NCBI RefSeq assembly: GCF_031877795.1
Contig: NC_133957.1
Location: forward strand, 4,641,009 to 4,705,008
Reading direction: 5' to 3'
From: Strix aluco
Taxonomy: Eukaryota > Chordata > Aves > Strigiformes > Strigidae
Length of the DNA: 64,000 nucleotides
Positions 43,715-57,900 of this stretch are shown piece by piece. The number at the start of each line of letters is the position of its first letter. The first letter of the stretch is position 1. The notes under the pieces are model-generated. The model was not told the DNA's origin, ran no database searches, and worked only from the letters and a program-made list of their open reading frames with translations. The position numbers and the translations under genes were made by a program.

Positions 43715-46700
43715 CCTTTTCAATTTGAAGTTGCAGTCCCCTAACGCTCAGCACAACACTTACTCCCACAACCATGTGGATCCTTCTTCAGAAAAAACTA
43801 AATTTGAGACACAGAGAGCCTCCTAGCCTCAAGAGGAAAGGAAAAAAATCATCAGGTCATTAATAGATACACTGATTCATAACAATAAAATAAAATTCCC
43901 AAAACTCTGGCTGCGAAAGGTACATATTGGCTCACTTGTTTGCTATCTATTTCTGGATGCTGCTTGACAGAGATGGTTCAGTTCTGCTCAGTGAGACACC
44001 AAGCTAAGAGATGTTCTGTACGCTCCACGTTCAAACACTGTCAACAAGGCACAGGACACGTTCTCGATGCAATGAAAAGGGATGATACCGAAGTGTGACA
44101 GAGATAAATACAGCATAGCCAACAGGATGATTCATCCAGCACATGTGCTTTTCCAGCAGGACTCCTTTATTACCTCGACCTTGACTCTTCTGTTGTATTT
44201 TATATGGAGGTGGAGAAACAAAGCAGCATGCTCAGTTCTAACTAGCTCAGGAGCTAAATACAGAACACTAAACCGTGTCTTCAGAACGACTTGAGTGGAA
44301 CTGAAATTTGGTCACTGAGCAGAATCTGGACCACAAAGCCTCAGCATATAGAGCAGAGGCATCTTGGGACCTAATAATATTGATAAACCACAGCAACACA
44401 ATATCTGACAAGCAGGAATTAGAAAAAAAGACAGGAAATCTGATTTTAGTGAAAAACATGCTGAGAGTTAAAACTGCAACTTTTTAACTGGGCTTTGAAA
44501 ACATTTGGCTGTCACTAACATGAAAAACATTTCTCTCTCCTCTCTTTTTTCTTTTTTTTCTTTTAAGAAGGAAAAGAGTGGCTTTTTTTTTTTTTTTTTT
44601 GTTAAAGACCTGACTTGAAGGACAGAGCAATTAGATAATTTCCTTGCTCTATCAGTGATGTTCTCCTATGACAGAGTGAAGTCAGTGACTCCCTGCCTTG
44701 TGCAAAGAGGAATAAACATTTTTTCTGCATTTAGTGTCATTGTGGAGAACGTGAGATCTTGGGCATTAAGGTCCAGATTCTGGCTTTGAGTAGCCTCTGA
44801 CAAGGAAGAAGTCCCAACCTTCCCAGTAACAGCAGTGTAAATGGAAAGCCAGAGCCAAAGACAACGTGCTCAAAACCCCACCGGTTCCTGCAGGAGATGA
44901 GTTCCAGTTTGGCAAAACTAAAAGAATCAGACGTAGCTTCCAGGCCGCCAAGGTCTTGTCCAAACCTCTGTGTTCAGCAATAGGAGAAAAATCTGTGTTC
45001 TACTAGCAACAGCGGAAGGTTGCATTGGTTCATTTTCTTTTCATTTATATTAGAGAGCTCAGTCTGCCCGCTGGGTGTATAAAACAGAGCCAGCAATAGG
45101 GACAGCTCGTATCCTTTACAGAAGCACCCACTGAGGGCTTCAGTAGTAGCCACGGAAGGTGCCTTTAAAGACACTGCCAAACATTTTCAGCTCCTTGGTT
45201 ATGTGCAGGTACCTCCCATCCTACATCCCTCAGCCAGAGGAACGGTGACTGAATTTGTTACGCGTCCCAAGTCACACCTCCTCACAGAAGATACAAACCT
45301 CATGTGTGCAGTTACATCCCCTCAGAGCTGCTTCACCGCCGAATCAGAAACCCCAAACCACATTTAGTAGGCGATTACCATCCTGCCTTGTTCTTAAGGA
45401 TGCCATTACAAAACTGAGGTATGGCAAAACAAAAGTCTGCTGGGGAAAGGACTATAGACCTTAACGCCTTGCACCAACCTGGGAAAGTCTGAGCAAGTCA
45501 GAATGAGCCTCGGCTTTCACAGACAGAAAGGAAGTAAGGACTAGGTGCTTGCCAGCAACACCCAGCTTTCTCTGGAGTGTTTCTGAAAAGTGTGGAGTGT
45601 TTTAGACAAGGGCACAGGCTACCCAAAACAAAAGCATAGCAGACACAGGGGCCACCACTGGTTGCATTCCATACAGCTGGGTGTGTTTGCTTTGCTTACA
45701 AAAGCATTTGTTTCTGCACTGAAACGTAAAGTGAAATTCTACAGCTCAAGCTATTGAGAAGAAACCTGAAATACTCCCAGGTTGGTGTTTCATATGCCTT
45801 ACTTGTAGAAACGAAGACCTTATAACTATCCCAGCTCAAGTCCTCCCACTCCCATTCTTCCATGCAGAATTTGCCACACAATTCCAGCAGTGTGACTTCA
45901 GCACAACTTTGACTTACAGTTCCTTCCTATATATTGTCCTTCCTAGAAATACTTCTTCATAACTGCACCTTGTAAGAGGCAGAGCACAGAACAGTATTTC
46001 ATACTCACACAGGAGATTGAAAGAGGAGCGATACGGGCTTTTTCCTGGCTGAAATCGAGAGCAAGACTAAGAGCAACTCAGAAGGAATCCACCCCAGAGC
46101 AACAGGAGCACTAAAACTATCCACAGGTGATACTGCTAGACAGCGACATAGCAACAGAAACGCATCTTGCACACAGCAGAGACCAGTGAAGTGCAGTCCC
46201 TGGCAGGGAAGGCAAAGATCTGAGGCAGGCATAACAAACCCCACTGAGCCTCGAGAGACTTCTTCATTTTCACGAAACCAGCAGAGGAACAATTTTGTAA
46301 AGTTCTCAAAAAATTCCCCAGGCAACAATGGGCTGCAAAGGGAGAAGGAAAACCCCAGTAAGCAAAGAACAGACCAGGGACTGAATTTCAATGAAAGGCA
46401 TCTTCCTCCTGAACGTGCAAAGGAACTCCTTGGATCTATAGACAGATCTCGCTGATGATGCGGAAGGTCAGATGCAGCACTGCTGACTGATCACTCACAT
46501 CGGAGAACTCTGACGCAGTAATTAAGCAGATCCTGAATCACCCGAAACTAAAGACCTTGGCTACTGAACTGCAAAAGCGTGATGGATATGAATGCATTTG
46601 TGTGTATGCTTGGGAGCCTTAGGAAAAGTGCAGGGGGTGTAAGAATGCCTTGAATTTCTCAAAACATGTCAGGGTGGAAAAAGGGAGGAAAACAAACACG

Positions 46701-48622
46701 TTCCTCTTGCTGCTGATGTGCTGTAAATCCATGTCCCCTGCTTAAGCCCCAAGAACCAACCTCCCTTCTGCCCTTTCCCCGTGCTCTTCTTCTGGGGGGC
46801 AGAAGAGTGGCGCAGGTCTGATGATGCTGAGGGTGGCTGTGCCACAACGATGCTGCAGTGCCACACAAGCACACGGGCAGACTGCACCACTGCAAAAATC
46901 CCAACTGCGGGGAAATGACCTGGGCCAAGGGAGAGGGCAGGGCGTATGTTCCTCCCAACCAAAACACACGGAACAAGCTGTATTGCTGGACACACAAAAG
47001 CAGCTGCCTGGAAGCACAGAACATGGAAAGAAGACCACGTGTGTAATATATTCGCTTTCTCAACACTTGTACCTTACCTTGATCACAACGCAGCGGAGAT
47101 TTTTATCTGCAGGTTAAAACTGAGGCGGCCACAATTATTAAAAAAGATACTATACGAAGTGTGCTCCGTCACTGACTGATTAATCTTTTTATTAAGTTCA
47201 TTTGTAAGTTATTTTTTAATTTATGGGCAATTTCTTCACCTGGATGATGTCCTTTTAACATTTTAATTAAATTTTCAGTTAAAATAAGGCTGTTCTCCCA
47301 TGGGGTTTTTTAACCCTGTAAATTTCTTTAATAATCCCACTTTTTTTTTTTTTTTTCCTGGTTTCAGAGGAGAAGTTTAAAATGAGCCATACAGGGTAAG
47401 TACCTAAGTGCCATGATGGATGAGCACAGCAGTGATTATATGTCACAAACCATCAGAGATTCTAGAAAAGTTCAGTCCATTGCACACTCCATAGCAACTC
47501 CTGTAAAGCTCGAGTGATTTACAGAATGGATGGAATGGGAAAGGGTGCAGAAAGGCCTCAGGCCAGCCAAAGCCTGCAGTGAAGTACCATCCATCTTAAA
47601 CAACACACAACACATGTAGCAACTCTTTTCTACCAAAATTTATGAGCAGGCAGCTGGACTGAAAGCAAAAGAAGTTTTGATAGACAACTAATACTGGGAT
47701 CGTATTAAGAAACAACTTCCCCCCACCCCCTTCCTGGATCTATTTTTGTTAAAAAATTCATAAATGGTCCGTCCTCCAAGCACTTTGTTTAAAACCAAAC
47801 AAATGCACAAGCTGAGTATGATCTCCTCAGTCCTACGCATTAGATTTCATTCAAAATTAGACACCACCAGGAAAGACAGACCGCTACTGGCTGGCCAGCA
47901 CGGAGTGTTAAGAAATTGGCTGGAACTGCTGATGGCAAAATCGAGAGCTTTGAAATAGGAGTACAAGTGTATTAAATGCAAAGAAAACACAGGCATGCGA
48001 CTGAAGCCTTATGCTTTTTTAACTCCCTGAAGCAGGACGGGGTTTTTAGAAGGACACAGCATTCCCCTAATTGCACCGAGTGAAATACAGAAGAGTTTTG
48101 CCAGCTGTTCTGTTGGGAACAGAGGTCTTTTAAATATTACAAACCCTAAAATGCCACCTCTCTATTCAGTCTGTCAGGGCTCCCATCCCCAGCAAGGCAC
48201 AGAGCTCTGCAGACCCAAGCAGGTTTCCATCCCGGCCTCCCGTGCTGCTGAGCAGCCAGCTGAGTGCTGCTCATCAATCAGCTGATGAACTGCTGCGGTT
48301 TGCAGTCAGGAGTTTTAAGGCAAGCGAACAGCAGTGATGATTTACTTCAAAACATCACGCTGTAAACCAAGTGATTCAGCAGCTGACGCACGGTGGCTCA
48401 GCTGTCCAGGAACGGGGTGGACCTGCGTGTCATCCACGCTATGCCATCCCCACCAGTGAGTCAGAACCCTGGCACTCTGTCATTTCTGCAGCATGCTTTG
48501 TGCCTCCTGTGTGCTTCAGACTGATACAAAATTGACGCTGTCAATAGAGAAAGGAGCAGTTTCCCCCATGCTATCATCATAACAGTACCACTGATTTCAA
48601 TGTCGTATCAGACTCCCACTAA

Positions 48623-48986
48623 CCTTGGGGAATATGACCCATTTCGCCCTCTACAACTCCCTGAAAGGAGGGTGCAGAGGGGGGGGATGAGTCTCTTGAG
48701 CCAAGAAACCAGCGCCAGGACAAGAGGGAATGGCCTCAAGCTGCGCCAGGGCAGGGTCAGACTGGCTCTTAGGAAGGATTTCTTTGCAGAAGGGGCTGTT
48801 GGGCGTTGGAATGGGCTGCCCAGGGCAGGGGGGGAGTCCCCATCCCTGGAGGGGTTCAAGAGTCGGGCTGACCCAGCGCTGAGGGATCTGGTGGAGTTGG
48901 GAACGGTCAGGGTGAGGTTAAGGGTTGGACTGGATGATCTACAAGGTCCTTTCCAACCTAGGTGATTCTGTGTGATTTTATGTGAC
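48623..48986 (+). mobile_element. CR1 LINE 3'-end fragment
   Basis: It contains the standard avian CR1 3' region: CTACAACTCCCTGAAAGGAG, a stretch reading ATGGGCTGCCCAGGGCAG, GAGTCCCCATCCCTGGAGG, and the end TCCAACCTAGGTGATTCTGT with the short ATTCTGTG-like terminal repeat. It is 5' truncated, as usual for CR1. Confidence 0.93.
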
Positions 48987-51900
48987 AGGGATATAAACCT
49001 CTGTAATCCTAACCCATCTGAGGTGACCATAGGCCAAACCATACACATTTTCTATCTGCACGGTCAGTAGGTAAGTGTGGGTCCGAACTAGTTTGGAGTG
49101 ATAACCAGCTTCATCAAGAACTGTTCACACATTCGTCCCCAGCCAACAGCAGAAGCATCATTTCAGTGCTTAGACCTGGCAGGTGGGAGCTTGGATCTGC
49201 TTCTGACTCTGCTACAAGCTCCTCACGTGGGGTTAGTCAAGTCACTCAGTTTCTCATTACTGCATTCCTCTGCTTGACAGTACAAAGAGGGATTAGTGTG
49301 GGGTTATTTCCTTTCATTAAGTTCCAAGATCTTTTTTCAAAAGGGGTACAGTAGGTGTATCACACTATATTGACGCCAGAAGCACAGTACTAAGCCTTAA
49401 GCATGAAGTTCTCTTGACACAGTTCCTTCTTCAACCTCACCAAAGCACGACACCTTCAGAATCCAAAAGCTGTTGCTCTTTGCAGACATCCACGCTTGGC
49501 CTTCTGCTTAAACCTACGATGCACTTCAGAAGAAAGAGCCATCCCCTTTCATGATCATAATAGACAGGCAAGTTATACTTTACAACAGCAAGCTGTAACA
49601 TTGTTAAATAACAGTACTTGATTTCATTTAGCTGGTTCTACCTAAAATGTCATCGCCAGACATCTCTCTTCTATTTAGAAGACGCAGAAAAAATGCTGGT
49701 TTAAGGCGAACAGTTCACATAATACCTGTTTTTCCATTTACCAAGACCTTATGTTTCCATGAACAATACAGAATTTTTACTGGCCCTTGCAGACGTACAG
49801 CAAGTTGAAGGCAGTATATTTAGAGTTTCTGCGGTAGAAATACTTCCGTTAAAAAACCACAACAACAACAAAATAAACTTTTTATTGTTTTGGTTGAAGA
49901 AAAAAAGGGATGGTCCCACTTTGGCAGTTAAGAAAGCAAGTACAGCTCTGTACCTGGGTCAGTTATACTTTCCTCACACCCATTTACACCTGGGCTGAAT
50001 ATCAGCCAGTGGTTGCCAGCCCAGAGCTGGGTCGGAGGCACAGGGCACTTGTACAGCACTTGGCTCCAGCTTGGCTGGCTCCTTGGGAAATCACGGAGAA
50101 GAACAATGTAGCCAAACTGACTGAAGAGGGTTTTTTCCCTAGTCTAGGCAGGGCCCTAGCAGAAATATCCTCCACTCACATGCTGCATCTGCTGGTTCGT
50201 GTCAGCCTTTAAGACCCAGCAGCAGTTCCCACGCTCAACCGAAGGTGGACCCTTGGGCTCTGCAGCGATGGGTCAAAGTCTCCTCGCCTTGAAACAATTC
50301 GATCTCTTAAGTCAACACACAGTAGGTATGGTATTGAGCAAACGTATACCGTCTGGGATTGGGAAAGGATCATTGTAAGCACAGGCTAGGAGTGTCTGAG
50401 TCCCTGCAGGATGTTTAAGGGAGGATCAGCCCTCACGGGCAGGTACTGTCAGGTCAGCACGCTGCTTTCATGCGGAAAGCACCTGGCCTTGTATCAATGA
50501 GAGCAATTATCTCAGAAAATATCCTGCTCCCCCGTCTGACTCAAGCATATTTATCCTCTGTCTTATTGCTTATGGATCTAAACGTCTCATTGTGCTGGCT
50601 GATGCAGACTCACAGCTTCCCAGGCTCATCTCTCTACTGGTGTGTGACCTGGTACTTCTGGCCCCTATTTCCAGATGTGACAAGACGCAAGCAGAGTACC
50701 TGACCCCATGGGAGGGGCAGGTGACCTGGGGAACGTTTTACTGTGGGGAGAAGGTGCATTTTAATGAATCAAACCCAAACGAGTCAGAATACGTGGATCT
50801 GAGTCATGTAGTGCTATTCCAGAGCCACCTCGGAAGGCTGAGCTGTATTGTTTCTGCGATCCTGCTCACTTTCTAATTAAAAACACAGCCACACCAAACA
50901 CCATCCTCACTGTTCCTCACTGCAGTGATCTCGGTTTTTTCATACTGCTTCTCACAGCAGCTATCATTGAGGAGGAATTAGCAAGAGCTTTCGGCTTGAG
51001 GTAGAGTCTTTGCCTCCTGTTGCAAATTCTGTATTGTCCTTGCTGTGGCTGCAAAATGCACTCTGGAACTTTTGTTTGCAAGCTCATTTTCTAGCAAAGT
51101 GTTTATTAGATGATGTGGCTCCGTCCCACAAACCCACAGCAAGCAAAGGGCACTTGTCAGTGCTTGCAGAGTACACCTGTGTATCTACTAACATTTGGGA
51201 AAAGATGCTTAAGCATGAGAAAACACAAATTTTGTCTCCTTCACTGAAACACAAGCATCCTATTCCAACCCACAGCTTCTTCCTGTATTGCCCAACATCT
51301 CCTGAACAGCAGAACAGTGCTCAAATGACTGAAGAAAAGGAAGACATGTTGAGACAAAGGCAAAACTAGCTTTTCATTCAGAAACACTGCATAAAGATAC
51401 AAGGAAATAAACGGTTCAAATCACCTCTACCTCAGGAAATTGAGGGCTGTCTTCTGAAGACTATGCTTTAAATTAACTCTCCTGTGACAGCTACCCGGCT
51501 CCGTGCTGGAGCTCTGACACTAATCACGCCAAAGCGGTGACAAGGATCACAGTTAATGGAAGGAGCTCTACAAACTGAGCAGGGACACAGCTTCAAACAG
51601 CAACACACCCACACGAAGGATGTGTAAGAGTGAAGTGAGCACCACAAGCTTGCTCTCTTCCAAGTCATTCACTGAGCTCCCACCACTTCTAAGCATAATG
51701 ACACTCCAGTTAAACTCCAGTACTAGCTGACTGACTGCAGCCCTGCAGAGAAAGAAAAGCTTCTAAACCCTTTGATATGGTAGGAAATCTTTGGAGTGTG
51801 AACGACCCAATACTTCTTACACCTCCTCTCTTTGCACAAGAGCCCTAGAGCTTGATAGTCAGAAAAGCTTAGAGCCACAGTGCATCCCTGTTACCAGGAG

Positions 51901-53625
51901 TGTTGAGCTCTTTGGTCCCAAACATCACTTAACCCTTTCAGAGATGATCATTTCACAGGCGTTAATGTCCAACCAGCCATGTAGTCAAAGGTAGCCAAGA
52001 AAGATCCCACCACACAATTTTGCCAGCTCTAGTAGGTGTCATAATGCCAGCGCTGTAGCACAAACTGGCGATATGACCCTCACACAGCTCGTTCCTATCC
52101 TCACCCCAAGAAAAACTCACTTTTTATCTACTCTGGGTTATAAAAATAAGCTCCCATGTTTTGAGCTTTTTCAGCTTGCGTTCCTTCACCGACAAGTCCA
52201 GTGTTGAACTGTGCCTGTCATTTCTGACACGGCGTGACAGCAGCTCACCCTGCGGACCACCAACAGGTATGGTGACTCACTGATTCCCCAAGGACTGTTC
52301 AGATACAACTGCAGCACAGGCAGCAACACACCGTGCTGTTCCCAAAAACCTCAGCAGGAAGAAACCACGAAGAATGTGAACCAATGGGGATTCATTTTAC
52401 CATCCAAAAAACCATTTTACTTAGTGTGGGGCACCGCTGTGCACTTAACCCCTGATAAACCAACGTTTTCTTTCCTCTTTCCTATGAGGTCTCTGCACCA
52501 CAGCCCCCCAGTTAGCTACTTGGCTTTAGTGTACTTGGCATTGATTTTCAACTGATTACCAGCTTCTCTCCCAGACATCTCATTTGGAAGCTGCAAGACA
52601 AGCCTGAGGGACTCATTCCTCAAACATTGTTCTTGGCTTTCAAAACAAAGACACAGAGAGGGACCCAGTCCTGCCTGCACAAGTCCCCATTTCCCACAGA
52701 TGACACATCATCTCAGCCCACCGCAGCCGTAATCTTACTGAAAGCAACCCCCCCAACACTCCTCGCGCTGTGTGAGGTACTGAGCATCCCTTTGCTCCTA
52801 GCTCTTTAGATTTTTCAGGCCATATTTCCCCTCCAAGAGGAGTCAGCCTTCCTCTGTTTTATTCAGGAAAACTCTCCTGAAGTTTTCCTCACCTCTCAGT
52901 GCTACATTTAGCTTTACACACAGGCAGGCAGGGAGGCACTGCTTGTTGTTAGAGCTGCCTTAGTTTACAGCCCGGCCTAAGCACAACACAGTAAACATCG
53001 CTGACGAACAACACATCGGTCTTGGGTCATTTAACAGCCGTTTCGCTCCTTCTGCCCCTGAGCTGCTCCCACCTCACTCAGCACAGGGGCCTGAAGTTTC
53101 ACCAGTCACACACAGCAGATGCCCAGCAAAAGAGAAGCCCATAAACACACCTGGGTGACACCCCCCCCCCCCGCCCACCTCCCCGTTTCACGCAGCCCTA
53201 CAACCACAATCTGGCAAATTAGTTCTTTTTCATCTCTCCCATCCAAAAAACCAGCCATCAATTGAATCGATGGGCTTAAGCAAAAACGGGGAAAGCTTCT
53301 CTGAGGGATTACAGCCACAGAAAGATGACATCGTGCAGTTTTAGGACCCTGTTCCATCGTTATACAGGGAAAGGAACAGGTAGAAGGACCCAACCACCGC
53401 ACCACCAGGTGCTTTTTCTGCTGGGCTGAAGTCTCTCTGCCCTCCCCAGCATCCTGATCCCCCAGAAACGAGCAAGCTCGGGCTGTACAGAGCTGGGGAG
53501 CTAGAAAGGACATAAACACCAGGAGAGAGCGAGCATGCTGCCGGGGCTAGGAAGGGGAGGGAGGGATGGAGGGAGGGATGGACGGACAGACGGACGGACA
53601 CTCGAGCACCGCAGACGCCCCGGAC

Positions 53626-54200
53626 CGTACCTGGAAGTGGCTGCAGGCGCTTTACTGCCCGCAGGTACGCGTCGTCCTCGGCTGGGCTCGGCTCGGCTCG
53701 GCTGGGCTCCGCTCGGCTCGGCTCGACTCGGCTGGGCTGGGCTGGGCTGGGCTCGGCTGGGCTCCGCTCGGCTGGGCTCCGCTCGACTCGGCTGGGCTTC
53801 GCTCGGCTCGTCTGGGCTCGGCTCGGCTCGACTCGGCTGGGCTCCGCTCGGCTGGGCTCCGCTCGACTCGGCTGGGCTGGGCTCGGCTGGGCTTCGCTCG
53901 GCTCGGCTCGGCTGGGCTGGGCTCGGCTCCCCACGCCGCCGTTGCCCTGCCCGGCACTGCCGGGCGGAGGCGGAGCGCCGGGAGGTGCCGCTGCCCGCCC
54001 CGCCCCGGGCCGCGGGAGGGGCTGAGCTGGCCCCGCCGCCGCTGCCCAGCCGGTTCCCGGGTGCCACCGGCGGGCCGGTGCCGCGGGCGCTGGTTTGAAA
54101 CCCGGGGCTGAGCCCGTGGGCGACTGCACGCGGCTGAGGTTGCCCGGGAGCGGGCGCTGCCCAGGCGGCCCCGCACCTTTACAGGCCCCGCGTACACGAC
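53626..54200 (-). promoter_or_regulatory. CpG island, probable promoter and non-coding first exon of the RASGEF1B-like gene
   Basis: CpG density rises sharply from about 53,540 to 54,190. On the minus strand a consensus-like donor (CCACTTCCAG|GTACGG) at 53,630/53,631 could end a non-coding first exon that splices to the acceptor before the ATG at 40,586. Transcript data are not available, so the start site is inferred from position, composition and the donor only. Confidence 0.4.
53678..53935. repeat. GGCTC/GGCTG pentamer tandem repeat in the CpG island
   Basis: About 50 copies of GCTCG/GCTGG-type 5-mers with higher-order blocks (GGCTGGGCTCCGCTCGGCTG recurs). The frames remain open because no unit contains a stop, so the long open frames crossing it are not evidence of coding. 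Confidence 0.92.
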
Positions 54201-54395
54201 GCTTCCTCCCAGCAGCCTCCCAGCTTGTGTTTTCAGCACTGAGGATTTCCCGAGCTCAGGGATGTTCGTCTGTTCAGCGACGCTCAGCACATCTCTCTTT
54301 CCAGTACTCATCCAGTTCCCCCCGCAGCCCATCCGCAAAAGTCTTCAAAAAGGACTTGCGCAGATCCACCAGAACTCCTCGGAGAGCCACTGTCC

Positions 54396-54633
54396 TTCAT
54401 CTCACAGAACCCCAGAACCATCTGGGTTGGAAAAGCCCTTGAAGCTCCTCCAGCCCCACCATGAACCTCCCCCTGACCGTTCCCAACTCCACCAGATCCC
54501 TCAGCGCTGGCTCAACCCGACTCTTCAACCCCTCCAGGGATGGGGACTCCCCCCCTGCCCTGGGCAGCCCATTCCAACGCCCAACAACCCCTTCTGCAAA
54601 GAAATCCTTCCTAAGAGCCAGTCTAAAAAATTT
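54396..54633 (-). mobile_element. CR1 LINE 3'-end fragment, minus orientation
   Basis: Reverse complement of the CR1 3' region: it begins TCACAGAACCCCAGAACC, continues CTGGGTTGGAAAAGCCCTTG and extends to CAAAGAAATCCTTCCTAAGA. It is truncated. Confidence 0.92.
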
Positions 54634-54779
54634 CTCTTGAACTCAGCTTACTAGCTTCCATCTCATGTTCCCTTCTCTTCCATGAAGTGCCAAACATTTC
54701 ACTCCTACGCACTCGCTCCAGAGCACTCTGAGTTTTCTCCATTTCTTGCACAGCATCCTCAGTCACCACTTCTCCAGGC

Positions 54780-54995
54780 TGGAAGGCTTTAGTTGGGAGA
54801 AGAGGAGGCTGAGGGGAGACCTCCTGGCCCTCTCCAACTCCCTGAAAGGAGGGTGCAGAGAGGGGGGATGAGTCTCTTGAGCCAAGTACAAGCGCCAGGA
54901 CAAGAGGGAATGGCCTCAAGCTGCGCCAGGGCAGGGTCAGACTGGCTCTTAGGATATTATTCACAGAAGGGGTTGTTGGGCGTTGGAATGCTTGA
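54780..54995 (+). mobile_element. CR1 LINE fragment, plus orientation
   Basis: GGGAGAAGAGGAGGCTGAGG and AACTCCCTGAAAGGAGGGTG identify the CR1 region just upstream of the 3' end. It stops within GGGCGTTGGAATG. With the preceding fragment it forms a head-to-head inverted pair with a 0.15 kb spacer. Confidence 0.9.
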
Positions 54996-57900
54996 AAGAC
55001 AGGAGCCTCTGGCTACTACTTCTGCACACAAGCATACAAGGAGCATGTAAACCTGAGCTCCTTTGGCCAGGATTATTTTGGAGGCAGGCACACAACCCTA
55101 CCTACCTGCATTTCTTTAAATTCAGTCTCTAGAAAGAAATGCTTTAAAAATTTACTTTCAAAATAATTGAGCTGTCAAGATAACAAATAGGAAAGGGACC
55201 CCAGCACAAAGAGCCTTTGCCCACACAATTCCCTTTCTGGAACTGGGACTTAAAGGCTCATGTGATCTCACTGTGAATTTTAGAAATTACTTGCAAGGCT
55301 TCAAGATCTGGATTCGCACAAAAGCTTGTTCTGTCCGTCTGCACAGTGTCACATATAATGTGCAGTATAACCAAATGACATTGCAGCGTTATTTCTGGAG
55401 GAAGATGACACAATGCCGAGCCAGAAGCCACAGCCCTTGCACACGTACCCTGGGCCTTTCCCACTGTGGTGGGTATGTCAGAGGATGGTGCGACGTATCT
55501 TCCCCAGGCTCTGCTCTGTGATGTCTCCTCTCTGTGACAGGTTTCCCAATGCAATAAACTATTTCACTTTATCGATTCCTGTTTACCCCTACAATTCTCT
55601 TCATCAGACAACTCTTGCCACCATACCTACAAGAAATCTACTAGAAAAAAGATTTAGACTTCATCCAGATAAAGTGTTTCCCCCTTTTCCTTTCGCCCCT
55701 CTCAGATTCGAGGATAAACATGTTTTTCCCTCCCCATGTCTCCCGTATTCTCAGACACAACCTTTGTTTAAAGCAGAAATATTTTCCTACAGTAAGTGCT
55801 GTTCTCCTGGTTTGTCCTGGTGCAGGCTGACAAGAGGGAGGGCAGCCTGTGTTCTCCTGGCAGAGCAGTGCCAGGCGTGCAGCGAACGGCACGCGGGGCG
55901 TGAATCAGCAGCGCGGCACTGCGGCAGGACTGGCACATGCTGCAGCTCAGGGCTGTAAGTCAAGGATCGTGCTAAGCAAGCGAGGTAATTTGTCTGTGCG
56001 CTTGGCATTGCTCAGGCCTCACTTCAACAGTGCAATTGGTTATGGATAACTTGGCCAGAGTTGAGAGGAGATCAAAAATTGTAAGGAGGTCAAGAGGTAT
56101 AGCTGTGAGCTAATGTCCCAAACGCAGAACGTGCCCAGTCTGCATTGCTCAGGTGCTTCGCTTATTTACCCTCCCCATTTCTGATATGGTAGTGCTCACA
56201 ACAGCGATGCAGATTAAGGGAATTAAGCACAAACAAAAACTAAAAAACTAGATGGGGGCTGATTAAACCAATTAGACTGATGTTCACTAAACAAGTTCTT
56301 TGTGGGCAGTGTTCTAAAATCCAGGCCCGGGTCCCATGGCTGGATCTGCTGGCAGGAAACCCAGCATCTAGGCTGGGCTTTAACATGGGACCCTCTCCTG
56401 TGGCAGAAACACAGACCCCAACCTTGGGCTGCAAACCAGCCCTCTGCTTTGCCTGCGGGTTTGAGCTGTGGGAAACTTCATCCACAGCCCCATGTTATCT
56501 CCATTATTACTGTAAAAGCTTTTTTTCATCCAAATATGAAAACTGAATGTGTTACTTCAAAACAAACTGGATTTTAGGAGAGAAGAGATTTTTGTATCTA
56601 CAGACACAGGAAATCTGTGGGCCCACGTGTGCAACCAAACTACAGTTCTGGCTGATTGTAACCAGGCTCCTGGGCTTCCAGGCCCACTCCAGAAAAGGTG
56701 GGTTGAAACACCAATGCCAGTATTAACCGCTGAAGAAGCAGGAGTTTAACTCCCAAAATGTCAATATTTACATAGAAGGAAAATGTATTTTTTCAAGGTA
56801 TTTCTGTTTACTTTTCTGGTGACTGGTAGCTGAGCTGATAAGCTTCAAATCAACATATTCATACTATCCAGTGTTTCTGCAAGACATAAGAATTAGAAGT
56901 TATAAAAAATGGGGGTGAGAAGCATATTTAATGGCATCAGATGACTTGAGGAAATTAAGCTTTAGAAAAATCACCAAGCCTGGGAATACTGAGAACAGAG
57001 TTGTTAACTCTATGCAGCCTCCGTTGTGGATTAACTTCCCTTACGTGGCTGAACAATCTGTCTACTGATAAAACAACCTCCCCCCTGCCCCCAGGCTCTG
57101 GGTTTATACTGATCCCGTGCAGCATTGCTTGTGCTATGTGCCCCAGCCAAATACTCGTAATTTCCAAGAGATAAACCAGAAACCACTTCCCTCGGTTTAC
57201 CCAGTAATCTTTACTTGTCAGATCATGCAAGCAGGGTCTGTACAACAGTTAAGTGATGCTGGATGTTAAGCATAAAGAGAGAACACACTTGTTTCAGCAA
57301 GTAACTGGACAGTTCTCCATCAGAGCAATGTGAAACAATTGCCTAAACTGGTTGCTCTCTGCCTCCTGTAACTCCAAAGAATCATCAAAGAAGAGTAATT
57401 AAGAGCAAATAGCCAATACCCATTCTTTTTTCATTATAATACTCATTGCTGTGCAAATAAATCAAGCCTTACCCTGTGGTTTGTAGCACTTCCCTGCATA
57501 AAACAGAAAGACATGAGGTTTCCTTTAAGACCTATGTTTATTCATTTTGAACTTGAACTAGGATCGTATTAAAAATAGATTACAAATCATTTAAGAGCTA
57601 TTAATGTTTGCCAAAACTAAGCTGTGGTTTTACATAAGAGCAAAGTCAGACTAAATGAAAAGTAGCATTTCACTGCGGAGAAGTCCTGTTACACAAAAAG
57701 CACACAACTATCTGGCGTTTCAAAAAGTACCCAGCAGAATCCCCCACACAAAGAGCACTCGACACAAACAGACGGAAAGGAAGGATTTAGAGTTTGAAGT
57801 CAATTCTCTGAGATTCAAAAATAAGCATTGGCCTGGCAATATTAGCACATTGAAACCTCTGCACAGGACTGCTGAAATCACTGAGACACCTGCACAGGGG

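Larger units (their letters stand above)
40593..53625. other. Probable first intron of the RASGEF1B-like gene
   Basis: About 13 kb between the first coding exon and the CpG island. It holds a C-rich/T-rich low-complexity scatter, an inverted pair of 136-bp repeats (41,426 and 43,579), a possible degraded retrocopy (42.3-43.4 kb), a T-run at about 44,582, a T-run at about 47,340 and a CR1 fragment at 48.6 kb. I see no other gene. Confidence 0.5.

Noticed and set aside
48600-48965. 121-codon + strand open frame
   Set aside because: It lies mostly inside the CR1 3' region, which is non-coding or the tail of the element's second ORF.
53535-54129. Open frames through the pentamer repeat (for example LGSARLGWAG-type peptides)
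   Set aside because: They are repeat-driven, open in several frames on both strands, and have no family resemblance.
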